Shown here: in pieces, positions 24,788 through 34,725 of the stretch | Layout of the letters: each line of letters opens with the position of its first letter | How positions within the stretch are numbered: position 1 is the stretch's first letter | Assembly: GCF_004364435.1 (NCBI RefSeq) | Contig: NZ_SOCT01000004.1 | Coordinates: forward strand, 1-64,000 | From: Pseudomonas sp. LP_7_YM | GTDB lineage: Bacteria; Pseudomonadota; Gammaproteobacteria; Pseudomonadales; Pseudomonadaceae | Length of the DNA: 64,000 nucleotides | Reading direction: 5' to 3' | Notes under the pieces: model-generated | Told to the model about the DNA's origin: nothing | Seen by the model: the letters and a program-made list of their open reading frames with translations, nothing else | The model's database searches: none | Program-made: the position numbers and the translations under genes

Positions 24788-27451
24788 TCACCAGCTCACC
24801 CTGATACCGACTGTCCCGCTCAGAGTTTCCAGCGCTTCGCTGTCCAGGTTCGTGTCGTAATCCACTGCCAGGTACAGGCTCACGCCGCCTGACAATCTGG
24901 CCGCCACGCCAACACCCAGGTCGGCGCTGGAGGACTTATGCCCGGTTTTGATTCGGTCAAGCCCGTTGTAGGTAACGGTGTCCCTGCCGGCAAACGTATG
25001 CCAGGTATTGGCCCGCAGGTAGGGCTCGATCGGGACGCCATTGGCTGTATATCTGCCTTTGAGCCGGGCGCCGATACGGCTGGTCCAGTAATCCTGAGAG
25101 TCGAAGGAGACATCCGAGATGCCGTCGTTTTGCTTATCCAGGTCAACGCTCTGGTGGATGACCTGTGCTTGCGGCTCGACGACCCAGTGCTCCGAGAGGG
25201 GTAACGGGTAACCACTTTCCAGCGAGAGCGTAACGGCGCGGCCTTCAGTGTCCAGCTTGACGCCACGGTCAGATCGATTGGTGCCATCGAGGCGGGTGCC
25301 CATTGCCACGGCGTCGAGGTACCAGCCCTGGGGCTCTGACAGCGTCCAGTAAGCGCCGTAATGATCCCCTTCAAGCTTCAGATGACCCGCATTGCGATGC
25401 TGGAAACCATCGGCAAAACCATCGACATCACCCCGCAAACGGCTCTGGCCGACGAACAAGCCCATACGCTGCAACAGACCAGAATCCATGGTTGAGGCGT
25501 AGAGGTCGTGGCCGACCTGATACCCCTGGCTTGAGCCATCGAAGCGCGGGGATACGGTACCCGACCAGCTTTTGCGCATATCACTGCCGTAAATCCGCGC
25601 CCAGCCAGCGGGTGTCACGCCGGTTTCGCTCAGTAGACTTTGTTCGCCCTGGCGATCATGGAAAGTGCCCAGTGCCGACAACGCCATCATTTGCGCAGCA
25701 GGCACAATGACCGAATAAACCGGCACCTCCAAGCGATAAAGCGGGATGGGATCGGCGCCAGCAGTGGCCTGCGGAACTGCGGGCGTGGTGGCTGCCGGCT
25801 GCGGCGAAACGGCAGCTTGCGCCGTCGAGGGGGCGGCCGGAGGATCTGCAGGCGCGACCGGTGTGGACGTCGGCGCCTCGACGGGCGGTTCGTCGGCACT
25901 GACCACGGGCGCTATCGCAGCCACCGGGGTGGTGACAGGCGGCGTCACGGTGGCTGGAGAGGCCGGCGCAGCGCCGAGAATGCCCACCGCAGCGACCGAC
26001 GAGCGCAGATACCAGTTGTTCTCGGTGCCCGCCGTCACACCTCCCTTGAACAGGTAATACTGATAAGCGCCAGCCGACACAGAGCTTTTCAACGCGAAGG
26101 CATCACGGGTACTGGTGGCGCCGTTAAGCGCCTGAACGACTTCGATACCGTTGGTCTGGGTCAGTCCACCCAACCCTCCCAGATTGGTCACCGCTAATTG
26201 CGTGTTGCCACTGATCGAGCCTTGGGAAACGATCAGTTTGTCACTGGGCGACGCGTCATCCCCCAGCACCGTTTGCACCAGCAACTGACCGCCCTTGCCC
26301 ACATAGTTGCCGTACACGCTGAGCGTATCGCCAGCGACCGCACTGCCGCTCGCCATATCAATGACCCCGGCGTTGTTGAGCGTGACCAGCCGGTCCGCCT
26401 CATAAGGGCGAATTGCACCGTGGCTTGCGGTCAGTGTGCTCGTGTTATCGATGTTGAATTGGCCAGTCGTGCTGGCGCTGTCACCGAGGAAAAAGTTGCC
26501 GTTGCCCAGATTGAAACGAGATTGATTGACAAGATTGACGCTCTCCCATCCTACGTAACGCGCCGGATTGGCAGAAGCGGTGTTGCTGAAGGTCAGTGTG
26601 TCCACGCCCAGGCCACCATCGACCGACGGGGTCGCGCCGAGCGTACGCTCAGTGAGGTTGGCGAGCAGCGCAGTATCGTCGCCGTCGCCCATCAGCACTG
26701 CCGACTTGATCAGCCCGCCGCCGTCCCACGTGAACAGGTCATTGCCTGCGCTGGCACGGATCTCACCGGAAATCACACCGCCGGTTACCGTAATGCTGTC
26801 ATTGCCACCGCTGACGCTGATATTTCCGCCAATCGTGCCGCCGGATACGATGATGGTGTCACGCCCAAAGCCGGTCACCAGGTTGCCGATGATCTGGCCG
26901 TTCGACATGTCGAAAATATTGTTGTCGAGTTTCATGTCCACACGACCGATGGTGCCTCCGCTCATCGTAGCCACGTCGCCGTCTTCGAAAGCCCCGACAA
27001 TGGTGCCACCGCTCATCAGGAACGTATCACGACCATCCCCTTGCGACAGGGACTTGATCGAACCGCCGGTCATCTCGAAGAAATCGGGCGCCGCCCCCTG
27101 ATTGACGGCCCCCGTGACGGTTCCCGCAGTAATGCGAACGATATTGGCACCGTCTCCCAGGTTGATCGAACCTGCGATAGTGCCGGAATCCATCAGTAAC
27201 TGGTCAACGCCCGGACCGAACAGAACATTCCCGTTAATCGTCCCGGTACCCGCTGCGGGGAAGCGCAAACTGTTGTTGCCCGATAAATCGGTAAGAGAGG
27301 AACTGCTACCACTGTCGCAGACGTAGCTGTCATTACCTGCACCGGGTGTCAGTGTGCAAGCGGCCTTAATCTCCGTGACTGGCAATAACAACATAGATAC
27401 GCAAGACATATAGAGAATATTGCTGACGCTCGCCCTTATGGGCTGCTTCAT
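24788..27451 (-). CDS. Autotransporter (type Va secretion) with glycine-rich passenger
   Basis: 887 residues from ATG 27451, with GGAG 7 bases upstream. The signal peptide ends around ILYMSCVSMLLLPVTEIKA. The passenger (about 32-480) contains many short repeats of the form GGTI-G-I, GD-G-D and SGGTI, consistent with a right-handed beta-helix; only one or two Cys pairs occur near the start. A Pro/Ala-rich linker (about 485-575) follows. The last ~270 residues are a 12-stranded autotransporter barrel (GWARIYGSDMRKSW... ) ending in SW, an aromatic terminal residue as needed for BAM recognition. The passenger may be an adhesin or surface protein. No protease triad is seen. Confidence 0.88.
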   Translation of the reverse strand: MKQPIRASVSNILYMSCVSMLLLPVTEIKAACTLTPGAGNDSYVCDSGSSSSLTDLSGNNSLRFPAAGTGTINGNVLFGPGVDQLLMDSGTIAGSINLGDGANIVRITAGTVTGAVNQGAAPDFFEMTGGSIKSLSQGDGRDTFLMSGGTIVGAFEDGDVATMSGGTIGRVDMKLDNNIFDMSNGQIIGNLVTGFGRDTIIVSGGTIGGNISVSGGNDSITVTGGVISGEIRASAGNDLFTWDGGGLIKSAVLMGDGDDTALLANLTERTLGATPSVDGGLGVDTLTFSNTASANPARYVGWESVNLVNQSRFNLGNGNFFLGDSASTTGQFNIDNTSTLTASHGAIRPYEADRLVTLNNAGVIDMASGSAVAGDTLSVYGNYVGKGGQLLVQTVLGDDASPSDKLIVSQGSISGNTQLAVTNLGGLGGLTQTNGIEVVQALNGATSTRDAFALKSSVSAGAYQYYLFKGGVTAGTENNWYLRSSVAAVGILGAAPASPATVTPPVTTPVAAIAPVVSADEPPVEAPTSTPVAPADPPAAPSTAQAAVSPQPAATTPAVPQATAGADPIPLYRLEVPVYSVIVPAAQMMALSALGTFHDRQGEQSLLSETGVTPAGWARIYGSDMRKSWSGTVSPRFDGSSQGYQVGHDLYASTMDSGLLQRMGLFVGQSRLRGDVDGFADGFQHRNAGHLKLEGDHYGAYWTLSEPQGWYLDAVAMGTRLDGTNRSDRGVKLDTEGRAVTLSLESGYPLPLSEHWVVEPQAQVIHQSVDLDKQNDGISDVSFDSQDYWTSRIGARLKGRYTANGVPIEPYLRANTWHTFAGRDTVTYNGLDRIKTGHKSSSADLGVGVAARLSGGVSLYLAVDYDTNLDSEALETLSGTVGIRVSW

Positions 27452-27808
27452 CAAATACTCCGCTGGGCATTGCCCAAAGCTGGATTACTTCCTTTTAATC
27501 ACCGCTGCCTAATGCGTCAGATGACACCGAGTTGGTACTTCTGTTTGTTGAGCAAAGGATATTGCTTGCGACCTGTCAAGTTTGAGAGCGGAGTACCTCA
27601 GTCATTTTGACGCAGGGCCACCTCGTTGTGACAACGTTAACAAGCGCGTAGACTGCGCCAAATCTGGTCATTACCTTCTCATACTCATAATAGTTTGCTG
27701 ACTGCATTCACCGCCTCGGCTTGAGCCCTGCGCGGCGTTTTTGCTTGTCGGCGTTTGGTGGATGAGCCTGGCGACCCTGACATATTCCTTGAGGCGGACG
27801 CGTCCTTC
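27452..27808. other. Divergent upstream region between autotransporter and efflux pump genes
   Basis: About 360 bp without a gene. It contains the promoters of two divergent genes. GACAACGTTAACAAGCGCGTAGACT (27630-27654) is a possible promoter stretch for the rightward gene, but no confident match was made. Confidence 0.4.
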
Positions 27809-28987
27809 ATGAACACCACCGATGCTCGCACTGGTAGTTGGCTCAGCGTGATCGCGCTGGCCCTGGCGGCTTTTATCTTCAACACCACCGAGTTCGCGCC
27901 GGTGGGTTTGCTGAGCGCTATCGGCCATAGTTTCGATATGACCACCGCACAGGTCGGCCTGATGTTGACGGTGTATGCGTGGATCGTTTCCCTGACGTCG
28001 CTGCCGATGATGCTGATAACGCGCAACATCGAGCGGCGCAAGCTGCTGATGTTCGTGTTCGTGCTGTTCATCATCAGCCATGTGATGTCGAGCCTTGCAT
28101 CGAGTTTCGGGCTGTTGCTGGTCAGCCGTGTCGGCATCGCGCTGTCACATGCCGTATTTTGGTCGATCACCGCCTCTCTGGCGGTGCGCGTGGCGCCTGC
28201 GGGCAAGCAGGTTCAGGCCTTGGGCTTGCTGGCAACAGGCACTTCACTGGCGATGGTGCTGGGGATTCCACTGGGCCGTGTGCTGGGTGAAGCACTGGGC
28301 TGGCGTGTGACGTTCCTGGCCATTGCTGGCGCAGCGGGCCTGACCGTGCTGGTATTGATCAAATCGCTGCCACTGCTGCCAAGCCAGAACTCGGGCTCTC
28401 TGCGCAGCCTGCCGATCCTGTTCAAGCGCCCCGCGCTGGTTTCGCTGTTCGCCCTGACGGCGCTGGTGGTCACTGCGCAGTTCACCGCCTACAGCTATAT
28501 CGAACCGTTCGCGCAGCTTGTCGGGAAGATGGACGGCAGCATGGTGACCCTCATCCTGCTGCTGTTCGGCGGCGCGGGAATCCTCGGTTCCGTGATGTTC
28601 AGCCGTTACAACAACCGTTATCCGCTGGGCTTTCTGATTACGGCCATCGGGGCGTTGAGTGTGTGTCTGGTGCTGTTGCTGCCGCTCTCCGGCAACGCGC
28701 CGTTGATGGCGACACTGAGTATCGTCTGGGGCATGGCGATCATGTGCTTCGGTCTGGTCATGCAGGCCAAGGTTCTGGCCATGGCACCTGACGCCACGGA
28801 CGTTGCGATGGCGTTGCACTCCGGGATCTACAACATCGGCATCGGCGGCGGTGCGCTGCTGGGCAGTATGGTAATCAGCCAGCTGGGCATTGCCAATATC
28901 GGGTTGGTGGGTGGTCTGGTGGCGCTGAGCGGCTTGCTGCTGGCGTGTTTGGCAAGCTACCGCTACGCCGACACCATTCGTGCCTGA
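27809..28987 (+). CDS. Major facilitator sugar/drug efflux transporter, SotB-like
   Basis: 392 residues from the ATG at 27809 ([20 protein letters not shown]). The frame is open upstream, but earlier codons look non-coding. It is a 12-helix MFS protein of the DHA1/SotB type. The first helix has [18 protein letters not shown], the conserved TEF-PVG signature of arabinose/chloramphenicol-type exporters. Helix 4-5 motifs include [18 protein letters not shown] and [18 protein letters not shown]. It sits in the inner membrane as a proton antiporter. It is expected to export sugars or IPTG-like compounds. Confidence 0.88.
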   Translation: MNTTDARTGSWLSVIALALAAFIFNTTEFAPVGLLSAIGHSFDMTTAQVGLMLTVYAWIVSLTSLPMMLITRNIERRKLLMFVFVLFIISHVMSSLASSFGLLLVSRVGIALSHAVFWSITASLAVRVAPAGKQVQALGLLATGTSLAMVLGIPLGRVLGEALGWRVTFLAIAGAAGLTVLVLIKSLPLLPSQNSGSLRSLPILFKRPALVSLFALTALVVTAQFTAYSYIEPFAQLVGKMDGSMVTLILLLFGGAGILGSVMFSRYNNRYPLGFLITAIGALSVCLVLLLPLSGNAPLMATLSIVWGMAIMCFGLVMQAKVLAMAPDATDVAMALHSGIYNIGIGGGALLGSMVISQLGIANIGLVGGLVALSGLLLACLASYRYADTIRA

Positions 28988-29006
28988 ATGACTTCGTCAC
29001 AGGCCG

Positions 29007-29942
29007 TTAACTCAGGTTGCTGCGAGCCCAGCGCTCGACATCCATCACGTCAATGGCCTGCTGCTTGTTGAACGTCACGTCCCGGTCCCACGCGACGCCC
29101 TTCCCCTGTGCAAACACGGCTCGATATTTCTTGATCGAGTCTTCAGGGTCGCCCGCCAGTTGCGCTTCCAGAAACGGCACGCTCCACTCCACACGCTGGA
29201 AAGCGCGGCCTGAAACCGCTTCCAGCATGCTCGCCAGTTGTCCGTAGGTCACCGTGTCGCCAGCGATATAAACGACCTGATTGCGAATGCGTGGCTCGGC
29301 AAAAACAATGCTGGCGGTCAGCGCCCCGATGTCTTCGGGTGTGGTCACGGTCACCGCCGTTTCCAGGCTGCCGAGCGCATGGACCGTGTCATTCGCTAGA
29401 TCGACAACACCCAGCACCGGCGCGAACAAAAAGCTGGTGAACATGCCGGTGGAGACGATGACCCACTCCGTTTTGTCCTGTGCTCGCAATAAATCGCGGA
29501 CATCGAGTTGCTCATCGAACAGATCCTGCGGGCTGCCACGGCCAATCAAGTCGTAATCCACACCGAACTGCCACGGAAAATAGCGCTGTATGCCAGCCTC
29601 AAGCGCGGCCTGCGTCAGCTTGAGTTGCGTACCGCGACCAGCGACAAAACCTGCACAACTGATGACAGTGTCGAACGGTGCGAACATCTCGGCCAGTTCG
29701 CTGACAGAACATGCAACCAAGTCGCCCGCCAGCATCGCCACACCCAGATTGCGCAGTTGCGCGATGACCCGTCGCTTGTCCGGCGATTGCGATTCGGTGG
29801 CCGATGCACGCAGCAGCACTGTGACGTTGGAGTCGGCGCGTGCCGCCAGAGGCGCCAGATGGCGTAATACCGACAGGCCGAGTTCACCGACCCCGAGGAC
29901 CAGAATCGATTGGGAAACAGTTGAGTGGTTATCAGTGCGCAT
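29007..29942 (-). CDS. NmrA-like NAD(P)-dependent reductase
   Basis: 311 residues from ATG 29942, supported by AGGA 8 bases upstream; an earlier in-frame start at 29981 is less likely. N-terminal Rossmann motif ILVLGVGELGLSVLRHL (GxGxxG). The middle matches the NmrA/isoflavone-reductase family (VISCAGFVAGRGTQLKLTQA; YFPWQFGVDYDLIG). It probably acts as an aromatic-alcohol or quinone-type reductase or as a redox sensor in the cytoplasm. It diverges from an HxlR regulator with 78 bp between starts, a common pairing in which the regulator controls the reductase. Confidence 0.85.
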   Translation of the reverse strand: MRTDNHSTVSQSILVLGVGELGLSVLRHLAPLAARADSNVTVLLRASATESQSPDKRRVIAQLRNLGVAMLAGDLVACSVSELAEMFAPFDTVISCAGFVAGRGTQLKLTQAALEAGIQRYFPWQFGVDYDLIGRGSPQDLFDEQLDVRDLLRAQDKTEWVIVSTGMFTSFLFAPVLGVVDLANDTVHALGSLETAVTVTTPEDIGALTASIVFAEPRIRNQVVYIAGDTVTYGQLASMLEAVSGRAFQRVEWSVPFLEAQLAGDPEDSIKKYRAVFAQGKGVAWDRDVTFNKQQAIDVMDVERWARSNLS

Positions 29943-30020
29943 GGTCAATCCTGTGTTGTATTGCCTGGAACGTGAAGCCATGCTGGCACAGTTGCAAACA
30001 GCCCATAAGAAGGCACATCC

Positions 30021-30476
30021 GTGATACCACGTACTGAAAAACTCGATTACGAAGAGATTCTACGCCGCTCGCAAGCGGCGTGTGATGCCCTGAGCGCAGA
30101 TGAAGACGGCCTCAAAAGAGAAGTGCTGACCCACGCCGGCAACCGCTGGTCGCTGGGAATCGTGCATGCGCTGGGCGTATCGGGAAGATTGCGCCACGCA
30201 GAAATCGGCAGACGGATGGACGGCGTTACCCAACGCATGTTGACCCGCACACTGCGCCTGCTGGAACGCGACGGACTGATCCTGCGACACGACTTCAAGG
30301 AAGTCCCGCCGCGAGTCGAATACGAACTCTCAGAACTGGGAATGGGCCTACTGGCGCGGATGATTCCGCTGTGGACCTGGGTGATGGAAAACGCTGACGG
30401 CTTTCGCCATTCACGGGCTAAATTCGATGCCCAGCCTAAAGTAGGCATGCCGAAAGCGCGGGTCGAAATGCCTTGA
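30021..30476 (+). CDS. HxlR-family transcriptional regulator
   Basis: 151 residues from a GTG start at 30021, with AAGAAGG about 7 bases upstream. The winged helix of HxlR/MarR-like type spans residues 35-115: GNRWSLGIVHALGVSGRLRH, RMDGVTQRMLTRTLRLLERDG and PPRVEYELSELG. HxlR proteins commonly sense reactive electrophiles or quinones and repress a divergent gene. Here the neighbour is an NmrA-like reductase. Only one Cys (position 21) precedes the DNA-binding domain, which is the place of the sensing Cys in YodB-type members. Confidence 0.9.
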   Translation: MIPRTEKLDYEEILRRSQAACDALSADEDGLKREVLTHAGNRWSLGIVHALGVSGRLRHAEIGRRMDGVTQRMLTRTLRLLERDGLILRHDFKEVPPRVEYELSELGMGLLARMIPLWTWVMENADGFRHSRAKFDAQPKVGMPKARVEMP

Positions 30477-30741
30477 TTCACTTCATGCTTATTTCTGGAC
30501 CGCTTCGTCAGCCAGAACCCAACGTACGTTTGATTCAAAAAAAATGTATTAAAACTGCATTATTTCGAATTTGTATGACCTGCGCTTTCTGACCACACTC
30601 AGGGCGTTTCGAGGTCGCCGCACAGCTGACGCAACGGCTTTGCGATGCAGTTCGGCCTTTGATCGACCTTGCACGTGCCCCTTTTGTGCGGGAGTTTGAC
30701 CTTCACCGGCAAGCTCCCATTTCTCCCTGGATTTTTCTCGT
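30477..30741. other. Intergenic region before the HPP-family gene
   Basis: About 265 bp without a supported gene. No clear hairpin terminator or promoter consensus was found. Confidence 0.4.
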
Positions 30742-31593
30742 TTGAAAACGCTTGTGCGCAGTTTCATCCCTCATCCCCTGAATACCCGTCCCGCTGAATG
30801 GTGCCGTGCCGCGCTGGGCGCATGTTTTGGAATCTTTCTTACTGGATTGCTGAGCCGTGAGCTGTTCGGCATCGACGTCACACTGCATCTGCTCGGCCCC
30901 ATCGGGGCTTCGGCAGTGTTGCTGTTCGCGGTGTCCGCAGGCCCACTGGCGCAGCCGTGGTCGATCATCGGCAGTTACCTGATCTCGGCGCTGGTTGCGC
31001 TGCTGTGCATCCACCTGCTGGGCAATACCATCAGTGCTGCGAGTGTCGCGGTGTGTTCGGCGATCGTGATCATGTGTGTCTGTCGCTGCCTGCATCCACC
31101 GGGCGCGGCGGTGGCGATCAGTATCATCACATCTCAAAACACGATTTCCGGGGCAGGACTGCACGTGCTGCTTCCGGTCATGCTCAACGCTTCAGCCCTG
31201 TTGATCACGGCGTTGATCTACAACAACCTGACCCAAGTGCGTTACCCCAAACCCCACGCCAGATCCGAAACCGGGTTCCCATCGATTTCAAAGCCTGAAC
31301 CCGGTGGTTTTCAGGCGCAAGACCTGGCAAAAGCACTGGAGGATGTCGGCACATTCGTCGATATGTCCCACGAAGACCTGGAAACGATCCTGCACAAAAC
31401 CGAAGAAAACGCCCGGCATCGCAACCGCAGCGATATTGACACCACCAGGATTATCGCCCGCAACATGCAGAGCCTGACGCTTGAGCATTCGGTGGCCGAT
31501 GCGATGAAGATATTGGCCCGGCAAGGCGGTCAATACCTGCCCGTGCTCGACGCCGATCACAAGGTGATTGGCGTTATCAGCCTGGTGGATTGA
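30742..31593 (+). CDS. HPP-family membrane protein with a shortened CBS region
   Basis: 283 codons from TTG 30742; GTG at 30754 is an alternative, and neither has a good ribosome-binding site. N-terminal HPP domain with about four membrane helices and the family motif: LLGPIGASAVLLFAVSAGPL and CRCLHPPGAAVAISII (the His-Pro-Pro that names the family). A cytoplasmic CBS segment follows (SVADAMKILARQGGQYLPV then DADHKVIGVISLVD). The protein ends at SLVD, where relatives usually continue with more of the CBS pair, so the C-terminus may be truncated. HPP proteins are implicated in nitrite or anion transport. The role here is unknown. Confidence 0.78.
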   Translation: MKTLVRSFIPHPLNTRPAEWCRAALGACFGIFLTGLLSRELFGIDVTLHLLGPIGASAVLLFAVSAGPLAQPWSIIGSYLISALVALLCIHLLGNTISAASVAVCSAIVIMCVCRCLHPPGAAVAISIITSQNTISGAGLHVLLPVMLNASALLITALIYNNLTQVRYPKPHARSETGFPSISKPEPGGFQAQDLAKALEDVGTFVDMSHEDLETILHKTEENARHRNRSDIDTTRIIARNMQSLTLEHSVADAMKILARQGGQYLPVLDADHKVIGVISLVD

Positions 31594-31647
31594 CCTGTAC
31601 CCCTTGGGATGCAGGCGAGCCTATAGGAGATGGCGACACGCGTTAAA

Positions 31648-32505
31648 TCAACGGTCCCAGCGCTGCGACCAGTCACCCTTCTCTTTGGCGATTTCACGCA
31701 GCAGCGCCAACGCCCGCTGCAGGCCCGAGGATGCGTTCTCCCGCGAATAGATCAGATAGGTCGGGTAGCTGAACTCAGGGGCCAGCGGCACTCGCTCGAA
31801 GAGGCCGCGATCCAGGTAGGACTGAACCACTCGTGTTCGAAAGTAACCGGCGCCGCCGTTATCGAGCATGTACTGCAGCGCGAAGGGACCAAGGTTAAAG
31901 GCCACAGCCGCCTTGGATTTTTCCGGCATTGCCGCGTCATGTTGCTGACGAAACGCAGGGCCCCAATCGATGTAGATGTAAGGCTCGGGCTTACCGACGA
32001 CACGCACCAGAATCAGCTTCTCTTCAAGCAGTTCCTCAACCTGAAGCCCCGGCCAATACGTCGGTTGATACACCAGCGCGGCATCCAGCACGCCGCGCTC
32101 GATGTCCTTCATCAACGCATCGCCCTCCTTGACCTGTGAATGCAGCGCGTAGTCGGGAATCGAGTGTGTGATCGCGCGTACCCAATGCAACATCAGCGGA
32201 TTGCACAGGCTCATCTCCGCGCCCACGCGCAGCACGTGGCGATAGCCATCCGGCAGCGGAAGGTCGCGGCGCGCGGCATCCCAGGTTTGCACCAGTTGAT
32301 TGGCGAACACCACGAACGCCTCACCGTCGCAGGTCAGCCTGGCGCCTGTGCGGTTGCGAATGAACAACTTGCAGTTCAGATGGCCTTCGAGCTTCTGCAC
32401 GCGGGCGGTGATGGCGGTCTGGGTGACGTGCAGCTTCTGGGCAGCGGCCATCAGGCTGCCCAGACGGACGATTTCGAGAAAGGTACGGGCAAGGTCAATG
32501 TCCAT
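31648..32505 (-). CDS. LysR-family transcriptional regulator
   Basis: 285 residues. The N-terminal winged helix (1-60) reads LARTFLEIVRLGSLMAAAQK, LHVTQTAITARVQKLEGHL and GARLTCDGE, typical LysR. The C-terminal substrate-binding part (about 90-285) is less conserved. The effector is unknown. The usual divergent target gene is not obvious: the gene beyond its start encodes a small exported protein (32697), 191 bp away. Confidence 0.9.
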   Translation of the reverse strand: MDIDLARTFLEIVRLGSLMAAAQKLHVTQTAITARVQKLEGHLNCKLFIRNRTGARLTCDGEAFVVFANQLVQTWDAARRDLPLPDGYRHVLRVGAEMSLCNPLMLHWVRAITHSIPDYALHSQVKEGDALMKDIERGVLDAALVYQPTYWPGLQVEELLEEKLILVRVVGKPEPYIYIDWGPAFRQQHDAAMPEKSKAAVAFNLGPFALQYMLDNGGAGYFRTRVVQSYLDRGLFERVPLAPEFSYPTYLIYSRENASSGLQRALALLREIAKEKGDWSQRWDR

Positions 32506-32696
32506 CGATGCGGCTCGGCTTCTGGCTTCAGGATCGCGGCGCCATGGTAGCGCAGTGGTATGCCGTCCAGCGGGAAAGCCGGGAAGATTTGCGATTGAGC
32601 GGGCGGAGCATCTGGCAGAAATCGGAAATTCACTGTCTCATGCAGCAGGTTCGTGCAGATCATGAACCCCTTCCCTACCCTTCTGCGGAAACGACC

Positions 32697-32969
32697 ATGA
32701 AACATGCCCTGTTCACCGGCCTGCTCCTGACTGCACTCGCCCTGCCCTCCGCGGCGTCCGCCAACGACGACAGCAGCCAGTGTCAGATGAATCTGAGCAA
32801 AGTCCGCGATGCAAAAGTGGCCAGACCAGACCTCAGTGATGCCGTGAAAAGCGATGTCGACACCACCGTCCACCGCGCCGAATCGGCACTGGCGCGGCAT
32901 AACGCTGATGGTGCACGGGAGTGCGTTTCATTGACCCAGCAGGCGTTACAGAAAATTCAGGGTAACTGA
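32697..32969 (+). CDS. Small exported helical protein (90 residues)
   Basis: The ATG at 32697 gives a clean signal peptide (MKHALFTGLLLTALALPSAA followed by SANDD). The mature part of about 70 residues is hydrophilic and helical with two Cys (SSQCQMNL and ARECVSL) that could form a disulfide in the periplasm. I recognise no named family. Similar small exported proteins exist in pseudomonads. It lies between the LysR gene and ampE and is probably monocistronic. Confidence 0.7.
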   Translation: MKHALFTGLLLTALALPSAASANDDSSQCQMNLSKVRDAKVARPDLSDAVKSDVDTTVHRAESALARHNADGARECVSLTQQALQKIQGN

Positions 32970-33149
32970 GTCGCTCGCCAAGAATTGTCAACGAGCAAGA
33001 AAAGGATGGTCCATGGATACCTGCAACATGTAGAAGGCACGCTCACCAAACGCGGCGCAAGGATATGGCCGCCGATTCACGCTGTTGATTTACATCAATA
33101 CGTGCAGGAATGACCTTCGACATACGTGCAATTACTTGCGCATGTACAG

Positions 33150-33175
33150 AGGCGTGCCGAGCTTTGGCACGCCTC
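33150..33175 (-). terminator. Hairpin after ampE
   Basis: GGCGTGCC and GGCACGCC form a perfect 8-bp stem with a GAGCTTT loop, 38 bp beyond the ampE stop codon. No strong T-run follows, so termination is probable but not certain. Confidence 0.5.
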
Positions 33176-33212
33176 GCCGAAGTTTCGCATTCCATAGGCT
33201 TTGTGCCGGGCT

Positions 33213-34049
33213 TCAGACAAATAACGTCCACAAGGCAAAACCGGCGTACCAGACGATCGCCGCGCGGATAAGCAACTCCCAGAGCACGTCGAGGCTGTTC
33301 ACGCCCTCGACACCAACAGACGGGGCGGGCACTTCACCCGCCACGCAACCGGCTCTGGCGATCAACGTCGAAGCACTGATGTTCCAGTTCAGCAACTCGC
33401 TGAGCATCACCCGACTGACCGCAACGAAGTTACCCACCAGCGCGAAACTCGCCGCCAGCAGGCGCACGGGCACCCAGTCAAAGGCATGGCGCAGTTGGGT
33501 CGCGCGCTCGACCAGCTCTGGCGTCTTGCCATGCTCGGAAGCCAGAGCCAGCAGTCGATACGCCAAAGCGGCCACCGGCCCGAGCAAGAAATACCAGAAG
33601 ATCACGGCGAAGAAGCTCTGATAGACCTGCCACAACAGATACGTCTGGACGCCGCCGAGCAATTGCTCCTCGTTTTCGGCCTGGACCCCCAGATCACGCT
33701 CGGCCACCAGCACCGCTGCTTCCCGATCGCCACGTCTGCAAGCATCACGGAACGCGCCAAGATTGGCCTTTACGTTGCCGCGCCCAAGGCTGTAGATCAG
33801 CACCAGAAGATGAATCGGCAGCGCCAGCCAGCCATATGCGACGGAGTCAAGAATCACCAGAATCAGCGCCAGCACCAACAGTGGCAGCAACACGGTCAAC
33901 GTCAGCATCCACCACGGGCGCGTGGCCGTGCGCGGGTTGGACTCAAGCCGCGCGAGCTGATTCAGCCAGGGCGCATCATGCTGCACGCGCTGACGCAGGG
34001 CGGAAAACTTCTCGATCCATACGGCCAACAGCAACACCAGAAAACTCAT
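33213..34049 (-). CDS. ampE: AmpE, inner-membrane regulatory signalling modulator
   Basis: 278 residues. Begins with a membrane helix (MSFLVLLLAVWIEKFSALRQ), then two more (MLTLTVLLPLLVLALILVIL, GWLALPIHLLVLIYSLGRGN) and a C-terminal helix pair, matching AmpE/CobD-like topology. It is associated with AmpD in control of AmpC beta-lactamase in Gram-negative bacteria. It lies 15 bp downstream of ampD in the same orientation, the conserved ampDE operon order. Length is normal. Confidence 0.93.
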   Translation of the reverse strand: MSFLVLLLAVWIEKFSALRQRVQHDAPWLNQLARLESNPRTATRPWWMLTLTVLLPLLVLALILVILDSVAYGWLALPIHLLVLIYSLGRGNVKANLGAFRDACRRGDREAAVLVAERDLGVQAENEEQLLGGVQTYLLWQVYQSFFAVIFWYFLLGPVAALAYRLLALASEHGKTPELVERATQLRHAFDWVPVRLLAASFALVGNFVAVSRVMLSELLNWNISASTLIARAGCVAGEVPAPSVGVEGVNSLDVLWELLIRAAIVWYAGFALWTLFV

Positions 34050-34064
34050 TACCTACTCCTTGAT

Positions 34065-34613
34065 TCAATCCTGCAAAGCCGAACGAAAGCGTGCCCAGTC
34101 AAAGCACGGGCCGGGATCGGTCTTGCGCCCCGGCGCAATGTCACTGTGCCCGCAGATTCGCTGTGAGGTGATCGCAGGCCATGTGGACTGCAACTGCCGG
34201 GTCAGGGCGATCAACGCTTGGTATTGTGCGTCGGTAAACGGCTGATCATCAGTGCCCTCCAGTTCGATGCCGATGGAGAAGTCATTGCAGGTCTCCCGGC
34301 CTTCGAACAGCGAAACGCCGGCATGCCAGGCGCGATCCAGGCAGGAGACGAACTGGGTCAGGACGCCATCACGCTCGATCAGAAAATGCGCGGAAACCCG
34401 CAGGTCTGCGATGCCTCCAAAGTAAGGATGCTCCGTGACGTCCAGGCGGTTCTGGAAGAACGCTTGCACTTTGCCCGTCTTGAACTGCGCGGGCGGCAGG
34501 CTGATGTTATGGATCACCAGCAGCGAGATTTCCGCATCCGGACGGGCATTGAAATTGGGGGATGGACTAGGGTGCGCGCCGTGGCACCAGCCAGTGGCAG
34601 GGTCCAGTTGCAT
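34065..34613 (-). CDS. ampD: AmpD, 1,6-anhydro-N-acetylmuramyl-L-alanine amidase
   Basis: 182 residues, a cytosolic zinc amidase (Amidase_2) that removes the peptide from anhydromuropeptides during peptidoglycan recycling. It thereby keeps AmpR-controlled beta-lactamase expression low. Visible zinc ligands are the His in LLVIHNISLP near residue 34, and His and Asp in ICGHSDIAPGRKTDPGPCFD near 152-166. Length is normal for AmpD. It is co-transcribed with ampE (15-bp gap). Confidence 0.95.
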   Translation of the reverse strand: MQLDPATGWCHGAHPSPSPNFNARPDAEISLLVIHNISLPPAQFKTGKVQAFFQNRLDVTEHPYFGGIADLRVSAHFLIERDGVLTQFVSCLDRAWHAGVSLFEGRETCNDFSIGIELEGTDDQPFTDAQYQALIALTRQLQSTWPAITSQRICGHSDIAPGRKTDPGPCFDWARFRSALQD

Positions 34614-34725
34614 GGAAGATCCTTAAAGCCGAATCGATAGCGGCCAGTATGCCCGCGATGGGAAAGGATGTGGGGCAAATCACTGCACTGCATGACGCGC
34701 TGTGGGAGTGAGCAACCGCAACGCC

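Noticed and set aside
26560..27320. Short repeated GGTI/GAT-type motifs that could be a DNA repeat array
   Set aside because: They are degenerate protein-level repeats of the autotransporter passenger, not conserved DNA repeats.
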